64,000 bases of DNA, taken from NCBI GenBank assembly GCA_037501455.1, contig CM074860.1, positions 41,302,501 through 41,366,500 of the forward strand, in the 5' to 3' direction. The notes below the pieces were generated by a model, which made no database searches, was not told the DNA's origin, and saw nothing but the letters and a program-made list of their open reading frames with translations. Below, piece after piece: positions 9,913-20,428 of the stretch. This DNA comes from Lantana camara (lineage: Eukaryota; Streptophyta; Magnoliopsida; Lamiales; Verbenaceae). The translations under genes were made by a program, and so were the position numbers. Every line of letters starts with the position of its first letter. Position 1 is the first letter of the stretch.

Positions 9913-12900
9913 TCAGCAATAAAAATATTGAAAGTCCTTTTCAGTCGAATTTGGAAAGCCCACTTTATTAGTTTGGATCAGCAAGCTTTCAACTTGTTCT
10001 TGAATCTTCTTAGTCCGAGCTCTTGTAATTGGCCCACTTGGATTTTGATTTTTAGCCGCTAACTCCTTTTCCTCCATTGTGGAATGACTTTCTTCTTGAT
10101 CAGCTTCGTTCGGGAGAAGACTTCCATGGTTCTTGTCATACCCCCCTTCTTGAAAAGGATTCGTCCTCGAATCTGGATCAGAAAAGAAAGGAGATAGATC
10201 AGAAACATTAAAGGTCAAACTCAATTTATACTTACTTGGGAGATCAATTATGTAAGCATTGTCATTAATCCTCTCCAAAACTTGGAATGGTCCATCTCCT
10301 CGAGGGTCAAGCTTAGACTTTCTTTGTTGACGGAAACGCTCTTTTCGAAAATGAACCCAAACCCATTCTCTTGGTTTGAAAATAACTTCCTTTCTTCCTT
10401 TGTTAGCATGGATAACAAGTTGTTCTTTTCTCTTTAGCATATGTTCTCTAGCATCCTTGTGCATTTTCTTTACCAATTCTGCCTTTTTCTTTCCATCTAT
10501 GCTGGTCATATCATTAACAGGCAAATGAAGCAAATCCAAAGGGGTTAATGGGATAAAACCATAAATAAGTTCAAATGGTGAATAAGATGACAAAGAATGT
10601 GTTGCTCTATTGTATGCAAATTCAATGAATGGAATACATTCTACCCAAGTCTTTGAATATGACTTAAAAATAGCACGCAAAAGAGTTCCCTCTATTAACA
10701 ACCTCGGTTTGCCCATCAGTTTGGGGATGACAAGTTGTAGAAAACAATAATTTTGTCCCCAATTTCCCCCATAATACACGCCAAAAATGACTCAAAAACT
10801 TGACATCACGATCACTAACAATTGTTTTAGGAACACCATGAAGTCTAACAACTTCTTTGAAGAACAATCCAGCTACATGTGTGGCATCATCTGTTTTGTT
10901 ACATGGGATGAAATGAGCCATTTTTTAAAATCTATCAACAACCACAAAAATAGAATCCTTCACATTCTTAGATCTAGGAAATCCCAAAATAAAATCCATA
11001 GAAACATCAGTCCAAGGATGAGTAGAAACAGGTAATGGTTTGTAAAGTCCATGAGGTTTGACTCGAGATTTGGCTTTACTACAAGTTATGCACCTATGAC
11101 AGATTCTCTCAACATCCCTTTTCATATGTGGCCAAAAAAATGTTCCTTAAGAACTTCCAAAGTTTTCAGAATTCCAAAATGTCCCATTAATCCTCCCCCA
11201 TGAGACTCTCTAACAAGTAGTTCACGCAATGAACACTTATAATGCAAAGTTTATTTTCTCAGAATAAATACCCATCTTGCAAGTAAAACTTACCACAAGT
11301 TTTTGTTTCACAAGCTTCAAATGCAGCAGAGAAAATCAAAGTCACTTGGGTATAATTCTTTGATATGATCAAAACCCATAAACTTCGCACTAAGAGTAGA
11401 AAGAAGAACATACTGTTGAGGCAAAGCATCAGCAACAACATTGTCCTTACCTTGCTTGTATTGAATCACGTACGGGAACATCTCAATGAACTCAATCCAA
11501 CATGCATGTCTTCTATTCAAGTTACCTTGGCCCTTCAACTGCTTTAGTGACTCATGATCAGTGTGAATGACAAACTCCTTAGACCAAAGGTAATGTTGCC
11601 ATGTTTCCAATGCCCGAACTAATGCATAGAGCTCTTTGTCATATGTAGAGTAGTTCAGTGTAGCTCCATTTAGTTTCTCACTGAAATAAGCAATGGGTCC
11701 CTTGTCTTGCATAAGCACAGCACCTACACCAATACCAGAAGCATCACATTCGATTTCAAAAGTTTTGGAAAGATCTGGTAAGTGTAATAAAGGAGCAGAA
11801 CTTAGCTTTTCTTTTAACGTATTGAATGCCTTTTCTTACGCCTCTCCCCATTTCAAACCTACATTATTCTTGATGATTTCTGTCAACGGAGCAGCAATGG
11901 TACTAAAATTTGGAACAAATCTCCTATAGAATCCAGCTAAGCCATGAAAACTCCTCACTTCGGTAATCGTATTTGGAATGGGCAATCTTTGATTGCTTTC
12001 ACCTTTTCCTCATCAACCTCTATACCTTCTGTACTCACAACAAATCCAAGAAACACAACTCTATACATACAAAAGCTGCCCTTTTTAAGGTTAGCATACA
12101 ACTTCTCATGCCTTAAAACTTCAAGTACAAGCCTTAAATGATCAATATGCTCATGCAAATTTTTGCTGTAAATTAAGATATCAGCAAAGTAAACTACAAC
12201 AAAATTTCCAATATTGGCACACAAAACATGATTCATCAATCGTATAAAAGTACTTGGTGCATTAGTTAAGCCAAAAGGCATTACTAACCACTCATAAAGA
12301 CCATGTTTTGTTTTAAAGGCTGTTTTCCATTCATCGCCTTCTTTCATTCGAATCTGATGGTACCCACTTCTTAAATCAATTTTTGTGAAAAATAGTGGAT
12401 CCATACAACTCATCCAACATGTCATCTAAACGAGGAATGGGATAACGGTACTTTACAGTGATTTTATTGACTGCTCGGTAATCCACACACATCCTCCAAG
12501 TTCCACCCTTCTTAGGAACTAGCAAAACTGGAACAGCACATGGACTCATACTTTCTCGAACATAACCCTTTGCAAGTAACTCTTCAACTTGCCTTTGAAG
12601 TTCCTTTGCTTCTTGAGGAGTGCTTCGATAGGCTGGTTTGTTAGGGATTGCAGCCCCTAGAATAAAGTCAATTTGATGCTCTATCCCTCTAATCGATGGT
12701 AAACCAGGTGGTATCTCTTCAGGGAATACATCATGAAAATCCTACAAAAGTGAAACAGCAACACTAGGCAAAGAATTGTTAATGTTAGTTGCAGAAAAAT
12801 AAGCTTCCTTGTACATAATCAACATCACTGGCCTCTCTGATTTTAAAGCCCTCTCAACTTCTTTTTCTTTTACAAAGAAACTCATTTTCTTTCCCTCTTC

Positions 12901-14649
12901 TTTTTTACTTCCCTTCACACTATCTTTTTCCTCATTTTCTTTTGAACTCTCAACATCACACTCACTTTGTTTAGTATTGGCAGCTGTAGATTTCTTAATT
13001 TTGCATTGCTCTTGATAAAGTTGATTAGGTGGCAAAGGTGCTAAAGTGGCTTTCCTCCTATATTTCATGAAGCTGTATCGATTTTTGTATCCACCGTGCA
13101 TGGTGCGTCTATCAAACAGCCATGGCCTCCCAAGCAATATGTGCCTAGCTTGCATAGGAACCACATCACAAAGACCTTCATCCGAATATCTTCCCATGGA
13201 AAATGAAACAAGTACCTATTTTGTTACTTTCATTTCTGCACTTTCATTAAGCTATTGAAGTCTATAAGGTCTTGGATGCTTCAAAGTTTTTAGATCGAGT
13301 CGTTCTACCATCAACTTGCTTGCACCTTTTACACAACTCCCACCATCTATGATCAACCCGCAAACTCTTTCTTTAACATGACATCGAGTATAGAAAATGT
13401 TCTCCCTTTGCTGCTCATCTTTATTTTCGTGAGCCTGAACATGGAGAGCTCTTAAAACAACTAAGCTCTTTCCAACAACAGCATGCTCGACACCACTAGC
13501 TTCCTCAAGTGGTGACATAGGATCATCTTTGTTCTCTTCTTCTGATACAATTTCTCCATTTTCCAACAAGATCATGGTTCTCTTATTTAGACATTGAGAA
13601 ACAGTATGTCCTAAACCGCGGCAACGAAAACATTTGATGTCACGAGTCCTTTGCATAGAGATGTTGCCTTTCTCATTGTGACTCTTTGTTGTATGCTTGT
13701 CTTCATTGCCCTTAGCTGATTTTTCTTCCAGCCTTGAGGTAGAACTCCATTTTGAAGAATTAGATGTTTCAAACTTAGCTGATGTTCGTCCTCCCCTTTT
13801 GAGTTGCCTTTCTACTTTCATAGCCATGTGCACTACGTCATCTAGCTCCACATAGTGGTGCAGCTCCACAATGTTAGCTATCTCTCTGTTAAGACCACAA
13901 ATAAACCGAGCCGTAGTTGCCTCTCGATCCTCCTCCACATTAGCACGGATCATAGCTATCTCCATTTCTTTACGGTACTCTTCAACCGTTTTAGAACCTT
14001 GTCTCCAGCTTTGTAACTTCAGATATAAATCTCGATAATAATGAGATGGAACAAACCATCACCTCAATGCAACCTTCATATCATCCCAATTTTCAATTGG
14101 AAATTCTCCATTCCTTCGCCTATTCACAACCAACTGATCCCACCAAATAATAGCATAATTGGTAAAAGCAACAGCTGCAAGTTTAACCTTCTTCTCTTGT
14201 GAATAATTGTGGCAATCGTAAACAAGTTCAACTTTCCTTTCCCATTCAATGTACACATCCGGATCATTTTGACCTTTGAAAGGTGGAATGGAAATTTTAA
14301 TTGATCCGGTGTTACGATCAATAACTTCTCTTTCTCGCCGCTTAGGTTGTTGACGTCTAGGTCGTCTACGGTCTCTTTTTACAGAGGCAACAAATGCACC
14401 TTTATCAAAATAGTCATCTTCATCATCATATCCATCAATAGGATTTTCAATAACATTAACTTGCCGACGGTTTGGTCTCCTAACTTGTGGAAAAGCATTT
14501 TGTTGCAACTGATTTACTCGTTCATCATTTTGTTCCAAACGGTCCCGAATTTCATCGAATTGCACATTTAACCTATCAAATTGTTGCTGCACTGCACGGA
14601 GAACAAAATTAAAATCTATTGGAGGCTGATCAATATTTTCTTCTGTCAT
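9913..14649 (-). pseudogene. gag-pro-pol of element B (broken)
   Basis: Minus strand, starting MTEENIDQPP at 14649. Gag: coiled-coil-like N-terminus (DRLEQNDERVNQLQQ), arginine-rich stretch, capsid domain (YIEWERKVEL, YAIIWWDQL), then after a stop near 14059 the HHYVELDDVVHMAMKVE segment and CCHC knuckle CFRCRGLGHTVSQC. Protease region LIIDGGSC and HILLGRPWLFDRR follow. RT (12720-11955) contains [19 protein letters not shown], but its catalytic motif reads YFADIL instead of YxDD. RNase H (11760-11320) has TDHESLKQL. Integrase (11200-10600) has [17 protein letters not shown] and HPQTDGQTE. The C-terminal frame ends at 9913 inside the 3' LTR. Stops lie near 14058, 13251, 12741 and 10922; at least four frame changes occur (near 12400, 11900, 11200 and 10700). 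Confidence 0.9.
10139..10150 (-). promoter_or_regulatory. Polypurine tract of element B
   Basis: The minus strand reads AGAAGGGGGGTA directly before LTR start TGACAAGAACC, the expected primer for plus-strand DNA synthesis. Confidence 0.85.
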
Positions 14650-15206
14650 GATGAAATACCTGCAAAAATGATGTTAATAAAAGCAAGAGGACCTCAGACA
14701 CTCCCTTACGTGTTTGCACTCAAAGATGTCACTTAAACACTCGTTTTTACACACAAAGATATGGCTTTTTCCCTCTAATAATCTCACAAACTTACACCTT
14801 TTACCACTCAAATTCTCTCCTCAAAGTTCTTAGTAGAACCAACAAGAAACGTCAAAGCAAACAAATGAGCAGTCAACTTCTTATGAAAAATTGATATCAA
14901 GGTCTTCAATTGATAATATGATAAAAAAACAACCCCTTTTCTTTCGCAAAGTTCACCCAAAATCCAAAATGAAGTACACAAAAGCTGCTCTTCTTTCTCA
15001 TTTTTCCTTTTTGTTTCTTTCTTTTTGTTCTTCTTTTTTTTTTTTGCCTTTTTTTTGCTTTTTTTTTTTTTTTGTTGGTTTTTGTTTTTTTGTTTTTGTA
15101 GCAGCAACAAATCAACAAGAAACTCAAATGTGCAAAAAATAAATAAAAATACAAAAAAATTCAGATCTAAAACACTATTTTGGAAACCAAGGCTCTAGAT
15201 ACCAAA
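14650..15206 (-). other. A-rich leader and PBS of element B
   Basis: Non-coding leader between PBS and gag. 15000-15080 is almost pure T/C on the plus strand (A/G-rich RNA) and produces spurious lysine-rich frames. At 15191-15204 the minus strand reads TGGTATCTAGAGCC, matching the initiator tRNA-Met PBS TGGTATCAGAGCC except for one extra T. D has the same insertion. Confidence 0.8.
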
Positions 15207-15562
15207 TGATGCGAACCTCAACGAACCAGCCATGAGACCCATCGCCAATAGCTCGGAATAAACTCTCGGATCGTCCAAATAAGGTTGAAATAATTTATAT
15301 TAACCCCGTTGCTATATAAGCAAGAAACCAATACAATCAAAGGAAATATTGACCCCGTGGTTATGAACAACCAGAAACCAATATTATAAAAGTTGAAATA
15401 TCAAGTGATTGCACTAAATATAAAAGAGAATGTTTGGCAAACTAAAAGGCACTCTAATCCCGCCACTATCTAAAGAGCCTTAAAAAGGTTGGGTAAAACA
15501 TGCCCAAAACCAGCTATAAATCTTAAAAAGAAAAGCCCAACATAATAATATAATAGCCTAGG

Positions 15563-16381
15563 TGATACGAACTCCACGTACTTGCCGTGAAACCCTATAC
15601 CAATACTTGGAGTTCTTGATTTTCGATCGTCCACTTCAAGGTTAAAATAGAGGAGTGTGACCCGTTTGCTATAATGAGCAAGGAACCAACACTATCAGAT
15701 TTGAATTATAGAAGTGTGACCCGTTTGCTATAATGAGCAAGGAACCAACACTATCAGATTTGATAAGTAATGCACCCCGTCGACTATAATGAGTCGGGAA
15801 ATGACATTATCCGGTGGAGGTTTGAAACTCCAGTGTCGTCCAACTAAGAACTTGTGAGTATAACTCACTTGAATCACAATTCATTCATTTTTTGACTGAA
15901 TATTTCGAATTACAAGGCTGGAATATAAAGATGCATGCATGGGAATTCTAAGAGACAATTCAGAATTCAAAGAGACAAGCTAATCCCGTCACTTTTCTTG
16001 TAGGCTGAATAAAATGGGCTTAACCTAATCTAAATGCATGCAAAATAAATAAAAAGATGGCCCAAAGTATAATATAATAGTTCAGGGCCAAATTATAATA
16101 AACTTAACATAATTTGGGCTTAAAATTCTATCACTAAGACATTGAAACAAGGGGGATTGGGTCCAGCTAAATACTTGTCTTCTTGGAGCTAATCTTGAGT
16201 TATTTGGATCAAAAGAGATTGAACTTCTTCTTGCATTCTTTTGGACCGTGACCTTGTGATAGGTCCAACATAACTTGGTTCATCTTGAGTTGTGATCATA
16301 TCATCATTTGGATCAAAGTGTGGCCTTGTTGGACCAAAGTGTGGCCTTGTCTTATGATTCACATCATCTTGATTCCTATCA
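15563..16381 (-). repeat. 3' LTR of D, with 59-bp duplication
   Basis: 819 bp. It contains two tandem copies of a 59-bp unit (around 15655-15770, core GTGACCCGTTTGCTATAATG) where the 5' LTR has one, exactly accounting for the 59-bp length difference. Confidence 0.9.
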
Positions 16382-16886
16382 TTCTCCCCTTCTTGAAAAA
16401 AGATTCGTCCTCGAATCTGGATCAAGATAGTTATCTCACAAAACAAGTAGCCCCTTTTATTTCTCAAAGTAGATCTAAAACCCAAAATGAAATACACCAA
16501 AGTTGTCTTCTTTCTCTTTTTTTCCTCCCTTTTCACATTCTTTACTCTCAATTCTTTGAACAAAGTGACAAGAAGTTTCAAATTCCTCAACTAAATAATC
16601 CCTTAAGATGAATGATAAGGGTGCTAAAATTGTCACAAACGAACTGTTACAACTAAAAAGATACAAACAAACAAATCCACATGACTTATGATTTGAGATT
16701 ACAAAGAAAATGACTGAAACAATGCTGCTCTCTCCCTTTTTTTTTGTTTTCGTTTTTTTTTTTTCACGGTTTTTTTGCCTTTTTCGATTTTTTGCAGCAA
16801 TATAACAAAAATGAAAAGAAATTATACAAAAGATAAAAGATACGGATACATAACCTTGGATGGAAACCTAAGCTCTAGATACCAAA

Positions 16887-17646
16887 TGATACGAACTCCA
16901 CGTACTTGCCGTGAAACCCTATACCAATACTTGGAGTTCTTGATTTTCGATCGTCCACTTCAAGGTTAAAATAGAGGAGTGTGACCCGTTTGCTATAATG
17001 AGCAAGGAACCAACACTATCAGATTTGATAAGTAATGCACCCCGTCGACTATAATGAGTCGGGAAATGACATTATCCGGTGGAGGTTTGAAACTCCGGTG
17101 TCGTCCAACTAAGAACTTGTGAGTATAACTCACTTGAATCACAATTTATTCATTTTTTGACTGAATATTTCGAATTACAAGGCTGGAATATAAAGATGCA
17201 TGCATGGGAATTCTAAGAGACAATTCAGAATTCAAAGAGACAAGCTAATCCCGTCACTTTTCTTGTAGGCTGAATAAAATGGGCTTAACCTAATCTAAAT
17301 GCATGCAAAATAAATAAAAAGATGGCCCAAAGTATAATATAATAGTTCAGGGCCAAATTATAATAAACTTAACATAATTTGGGCTTAAAATTCTATCACT
17401 AAGACATTGAAACAAGGGGGATTGGGTCCAGCTAAATACTTGTCTTCTTGGAGCTAATCTTGAGTTATTTGGATCAAAAGAGATTAAACTTCTTCTTGCA
17501 TTCTTTTGGACCGTGACCTTGTGATAGGTCCAACATAACTTGGTTCATCTTGAGTTGTGATCATATCATCATTTGGATCAAAGTGTGGCCTTGTTGGACC
17601 AAAGTGTGGCCTTGTCTTATGATTCACATCATCTTGATTCCTATCA
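16887..17646 (-). repeat. 5' LTR of D
   Basis: 760 bp, TGATAGGAATCA (outer, minus strand) to TTCGTATCA (next to the PBS). Nearly identical to the 3' LTR apart from the missing 59-bp copy and a few substitutions. Confidence 0.9.
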
Positions 17647-17914
17647 CTAGGCCAAAAAATACACAAATAAAGGTCAAATTACTTAATAATCAGCAATAAA
17701 AATATTGAAGGCCTTTTCACTCGAATTTTGAAAGCCCACTTTATTAGTTTGGATCAGCAAGCTTTCAAGTTGTTCTTGAATCTTCTTAGCCCGAGCTCTT
17801 GTAATTGGCCCACTTGGATTTTGATTTTTAGCAACGGGCTCCTTTTTCTCCATTGTGCAATGACCTTCTTCTTGATCAACTTTGTTCGGGACAAGACTTC
17901 CATGGTTCTTATCA

Positions 17915-18820
17915 AGGATCTTGGTGATGCATCCTACATTCTCAGGATAAAGATCTATCGAGATAGATCTAGGAGATTGTTAGGATTATCACAGTCGGTT
18001 TACATAGACAAAATACTAAAGAGGTTTAGTATGGAAGAATCCAAACGTGGAAAACTTCCAATGGGCCCGGGAACAGTTCTTTCGAAGAAGCTGTGTCCCA
18101 AGACTGAACTTGAAAAGTCCAGGATGTCCAAAATTCCTTATGCGTCAGCAATAGGAAGCATAATGTATGCGATGCCATGTTCTCGACCAGATGTGGCTTC
18201 TGCACTTAGAGTGACTAGCCGATTCCAATCTGGCCCTGGTGAAGGTCACTGGACTGCTGTAAAGAACATCCTTAAGTACTTAAGAAGAACTAAGGATTTG
18301 TTCTTGGTTCACGGAGGCCAGCAAGATCTTATCATTAGAAGATACTGTGATGCAAGCTTTGCATCAGACATGGATGACTTTAAATCCATGTCAGGATACA
18401 TATTCTACCTTAAACGGCGGAGCAGTGAGTTGGAAAAGTTCTAAGCAAGCGACCACTACAGATTCGACCACTGAGGCCGAATACTTAGCTGCAAACGACG
18501 CAGCTAAGGAAGGTGCTTGGGTAACAAACTTCATCCACGAGATGGGTGTAGTTCCTAGCATTAAAGACCCCGTTACAGTGTTTTGTGACAACACTGGGGC
18601 GGTTGCTCGAGCAAGAGAACCAAGATCTCACCAAAGGACCAAGCACATTTTGAGGAAGTATCACTTGATTCGTGATACCGTTAAGAGAGGAGATGTGCAC
18701 ATTGAAAGGGTCACATCAGCAGAGAACATGGCAGATCCACGTACTAAAGCCTTTAGTCAACAGGCTTTCGAAGGACATCTTCAGAAGATGAGACTTAGAT
18801 TAGCACCTAAGTGGCTTTGA
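17915..18820 (+). pseudogene. Ty1/copia RT end and RNase H
   Basis: Continuation of the copia pol split at 8830. It includes the RT tail (KDLGDASYILRIKIYRDRS, YASAIGSIMYAMPCSRPDV) and RNase H (YCDASFASD, TTTDSTTEAEYLAA, FCDNTGAVARAREPRSHQRT, MADPRTKAFS), ending at TGA 18818-18820. A single extra A in CTTAAACGG near 18411 shifts the frame inside RNase H, so the gene is broken even without the insertions. The aspartates of the RNase H core remain visible. The gene order (RT-RNase H last, followed by the LTR) is that of Ty1/copia. Confidence 0.92.
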
Positions 18821-18836
18821 CGGGCAAGTAGGAGAT

Positions 18837-19709
18837 TCTTAGGAATAGAGCCCTCAAAGAAGCTTTTGGCTTTACTATTTCCTTGTAAAATCACAAAAAA
18901 TCTTTGACTAATAAACCAAATGGTTTTGTTCATAGGCAATCGCTTCTTTATGTGCTTATTTATGTCTGTTTCGGTTGACTGTGTTTTGCATGTATTGAAC
19001 TCCCCTAATTCGATGAGGCCGTTAAGAACTTTATCGTTATGGGAACGACACATTAAACAAGTTCTTAACTCCATTGGCAAGGATTAGAAACTTCTCCAAG
19101 ACAATGAGTCCGACAGATAGTGGGAGTGTCGACCTTGACTCTACTGAGACTTGCTTATATGATTATGTCCTTTTGAAGGATCACTCAGTTTCATGGAGTG
19201 ATGAGTGCATACGTTGATGCGTTTATAATACATAAGGGTGATTGTTACAAGAACTTCATCACTGAGATATCCCGCATGAGAACATTCTTAATGGGAAAGG
19301 AAGTTTCTAGAAACTTCCAGATTAGGAAATATCTCACAGGTCAATGACGTGATTCATTAATCCTTAGACTTGAGATTCTGTAATTTCTCATATGAGCTAA
19401 CTCTGTAATCTTTGATATAGGCTCAAAAGGGTGTCGCCATATAGACACCTGAACCACGGCCTATGTTGGGATTACACAAGTGGTATATATAGAATTAGTA
19501 GAATCGATAAAGGGCCTACACTTGTTAAGAACAAGAATGATCTCTTACTGATTGAGTTGTTCGTTGTCCATTAAACATTAAACCCTTGGCCAAGGTGGAT
19601 AAAAGATCATGACATCTAGAAAATAGGGTTTCGTAGGATTGAGATCGAAATAGATATGAGAGGAACTTAACTTTAAAGATCAAGAATATTTAGGGTCTAA
19701 GAATATTCC
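18837..19709 (+). repeat. 3' LTR of copia element, left part
   Basis: Starts about 18837 (TCTTAGGAATAG, a mutated form of TGTTAGGAATAG seen at 44345) after a weak purine tract GGGCAAGTAGGAGAT. Contains GGGTGTCGCC, CGATAAAGG.CCTACACTTG and AAGATCAAGAATATT. It is interrupted at ATTCC (19705-19709) by the R composite and resumes at 44059. Confidence 0.85.
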
Positions 19710-20428
19710 TGTGACGCCCCGCTTCTCGATCAAGGTAAAGTTTGGTACGAGAGTGCACGATTTACCTTTCCTTGCATGACTTATGTGGATTTATGCCTTA
19801 ATTTGATAGACATTTGGTGCTTATGTGAAAAACATGATTTACATGACTTATGTGGCTATTTGATATGATAAGTATGTACTCGTATTGTGCTTAAAGAGTT
19901 TTGATAGCATGCTTTATGGTTAAACGAAATAATGTGCTTATTTGGATATTAAAGCATAATTTAGGGACTAAATGGTAAATTTATTTTCCAAGCCTGGAAC
20001 TTGTTAGAACTTAATGAAATTGTGTAGATAATTCGATTACGAGTTCGTGGGTTCTTGAATCGCTCAATTCGGAGTTCGGAAGAAGAAGTTATGGCCATTC
20101 TACGAAAAGTCAACCGTTTTAAGCCTAAATGTTGACCTGCGACCCAATTTCAATTCTGATCCAATTTGAGATCCAATTTCACTTAAATCCGACCCGTATG
20201 ACCCGCTCCATGATCCTATTCAGCTGACCCAAATCAGATTATAACACCCTAAACTCATTTTACGATATTTCACAAGAGATTCAAGTTCTCTCTCCCTCAC
20301 TTTTCTCTCAACCCATTCATCTTCTCTCAAGAACACCTTCAACCATTTTCAAGAGACAAGAGTGGAGACTAAAGCTGGAGATTCAGGACTAAAGAGCAAG
20401 ATTCCCTCTTCCATTTTCAGCTCTTAAG

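Larger units (their letters stand above)
8831..10138 (-). repeat. 3' LTR of element B (contains TRIM)
   Basis: Plus-strand left edge TGATGCGAACC at 8831; right edge at 10138, complementary to TGACAAGAACCATGG. Without the TRIM and its TSD copy it is about 711 bp. It matches the other LTR (15207-17914), which has a deletion where the TRIM lies. The last pol codons (to 9913) extend into it. Confidence 0.85.
15563..17646 (-). mobile_element. Non-autonomous gypsy derivative D (2084 bp)
   Basis: TSD CTAGG at 15558-15562 and 17647-17651. Minus order: 5' LTR 17646-16887 (760 bp), PBS 16884-16871 (TGGTATCTAGAGCT), 505-bp internal region 16886-16382, purine tract CAAGAAGGGGAGAA at 16395-16382, 3' LTR 16381-15563 (819 bp). 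The internal part holds no gag or pol, only an A-rich leader and the last few pol codons before the PPT. The LTRs contain the pol C-terminal remnant seen in A (ITRSRSKRMQEEVQSLLIQ). It is best read as a deletion derivative of the A family mobilised in trans. Confidence 0.9.
8831..17914 (-). mobile_element. Ty3/gypsy element B, nearly complete
   Basis: Bounded by matching 5-bp TSDs AGGAT (8826-8830 and 17915-17919). On the minus strand: 5' LTR (17914-15207, interrupted by D), PBS, A-rich leader, gag-pol, purine tract, 3' LTR (10138-8831, interrupted by a TRIM). LTR ends read TGAT(A)AGAACC...GGTTCGCATCA. Proteins are closely related to element A. Removing the TRIM (592 bp), D (2084 bp) and one TSD copy each leaves about 6.4 kb. 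Confidence 0.92.
15207..17914 (-). repeat. 5' LTR of element B (interrupted by D)
   Basis: Pieces 15207-15562 and 17652-17914 form one LTR split by D. The inner edge TGATGCGAACC at 15207 abuts the PBS; the outer edge at 17914 abuts the TSD AGGAT. Relative to the 3' LTR it lacks a segment near 15415, where that LTR holds the TRIM. Confidence 0.85.

Noticed and set aside
14808..15154. Lysine-rich small proteins on the minus strand
   Set aside because: Produced by the A-rich leader of element B, between PBS and gag.
17728..17914. Apparent N-terminus of the copia frame starting at 17728
   Set aside because: This stretch is the LTR of element B; true copia coding begins after the TSD at 17915-17919.
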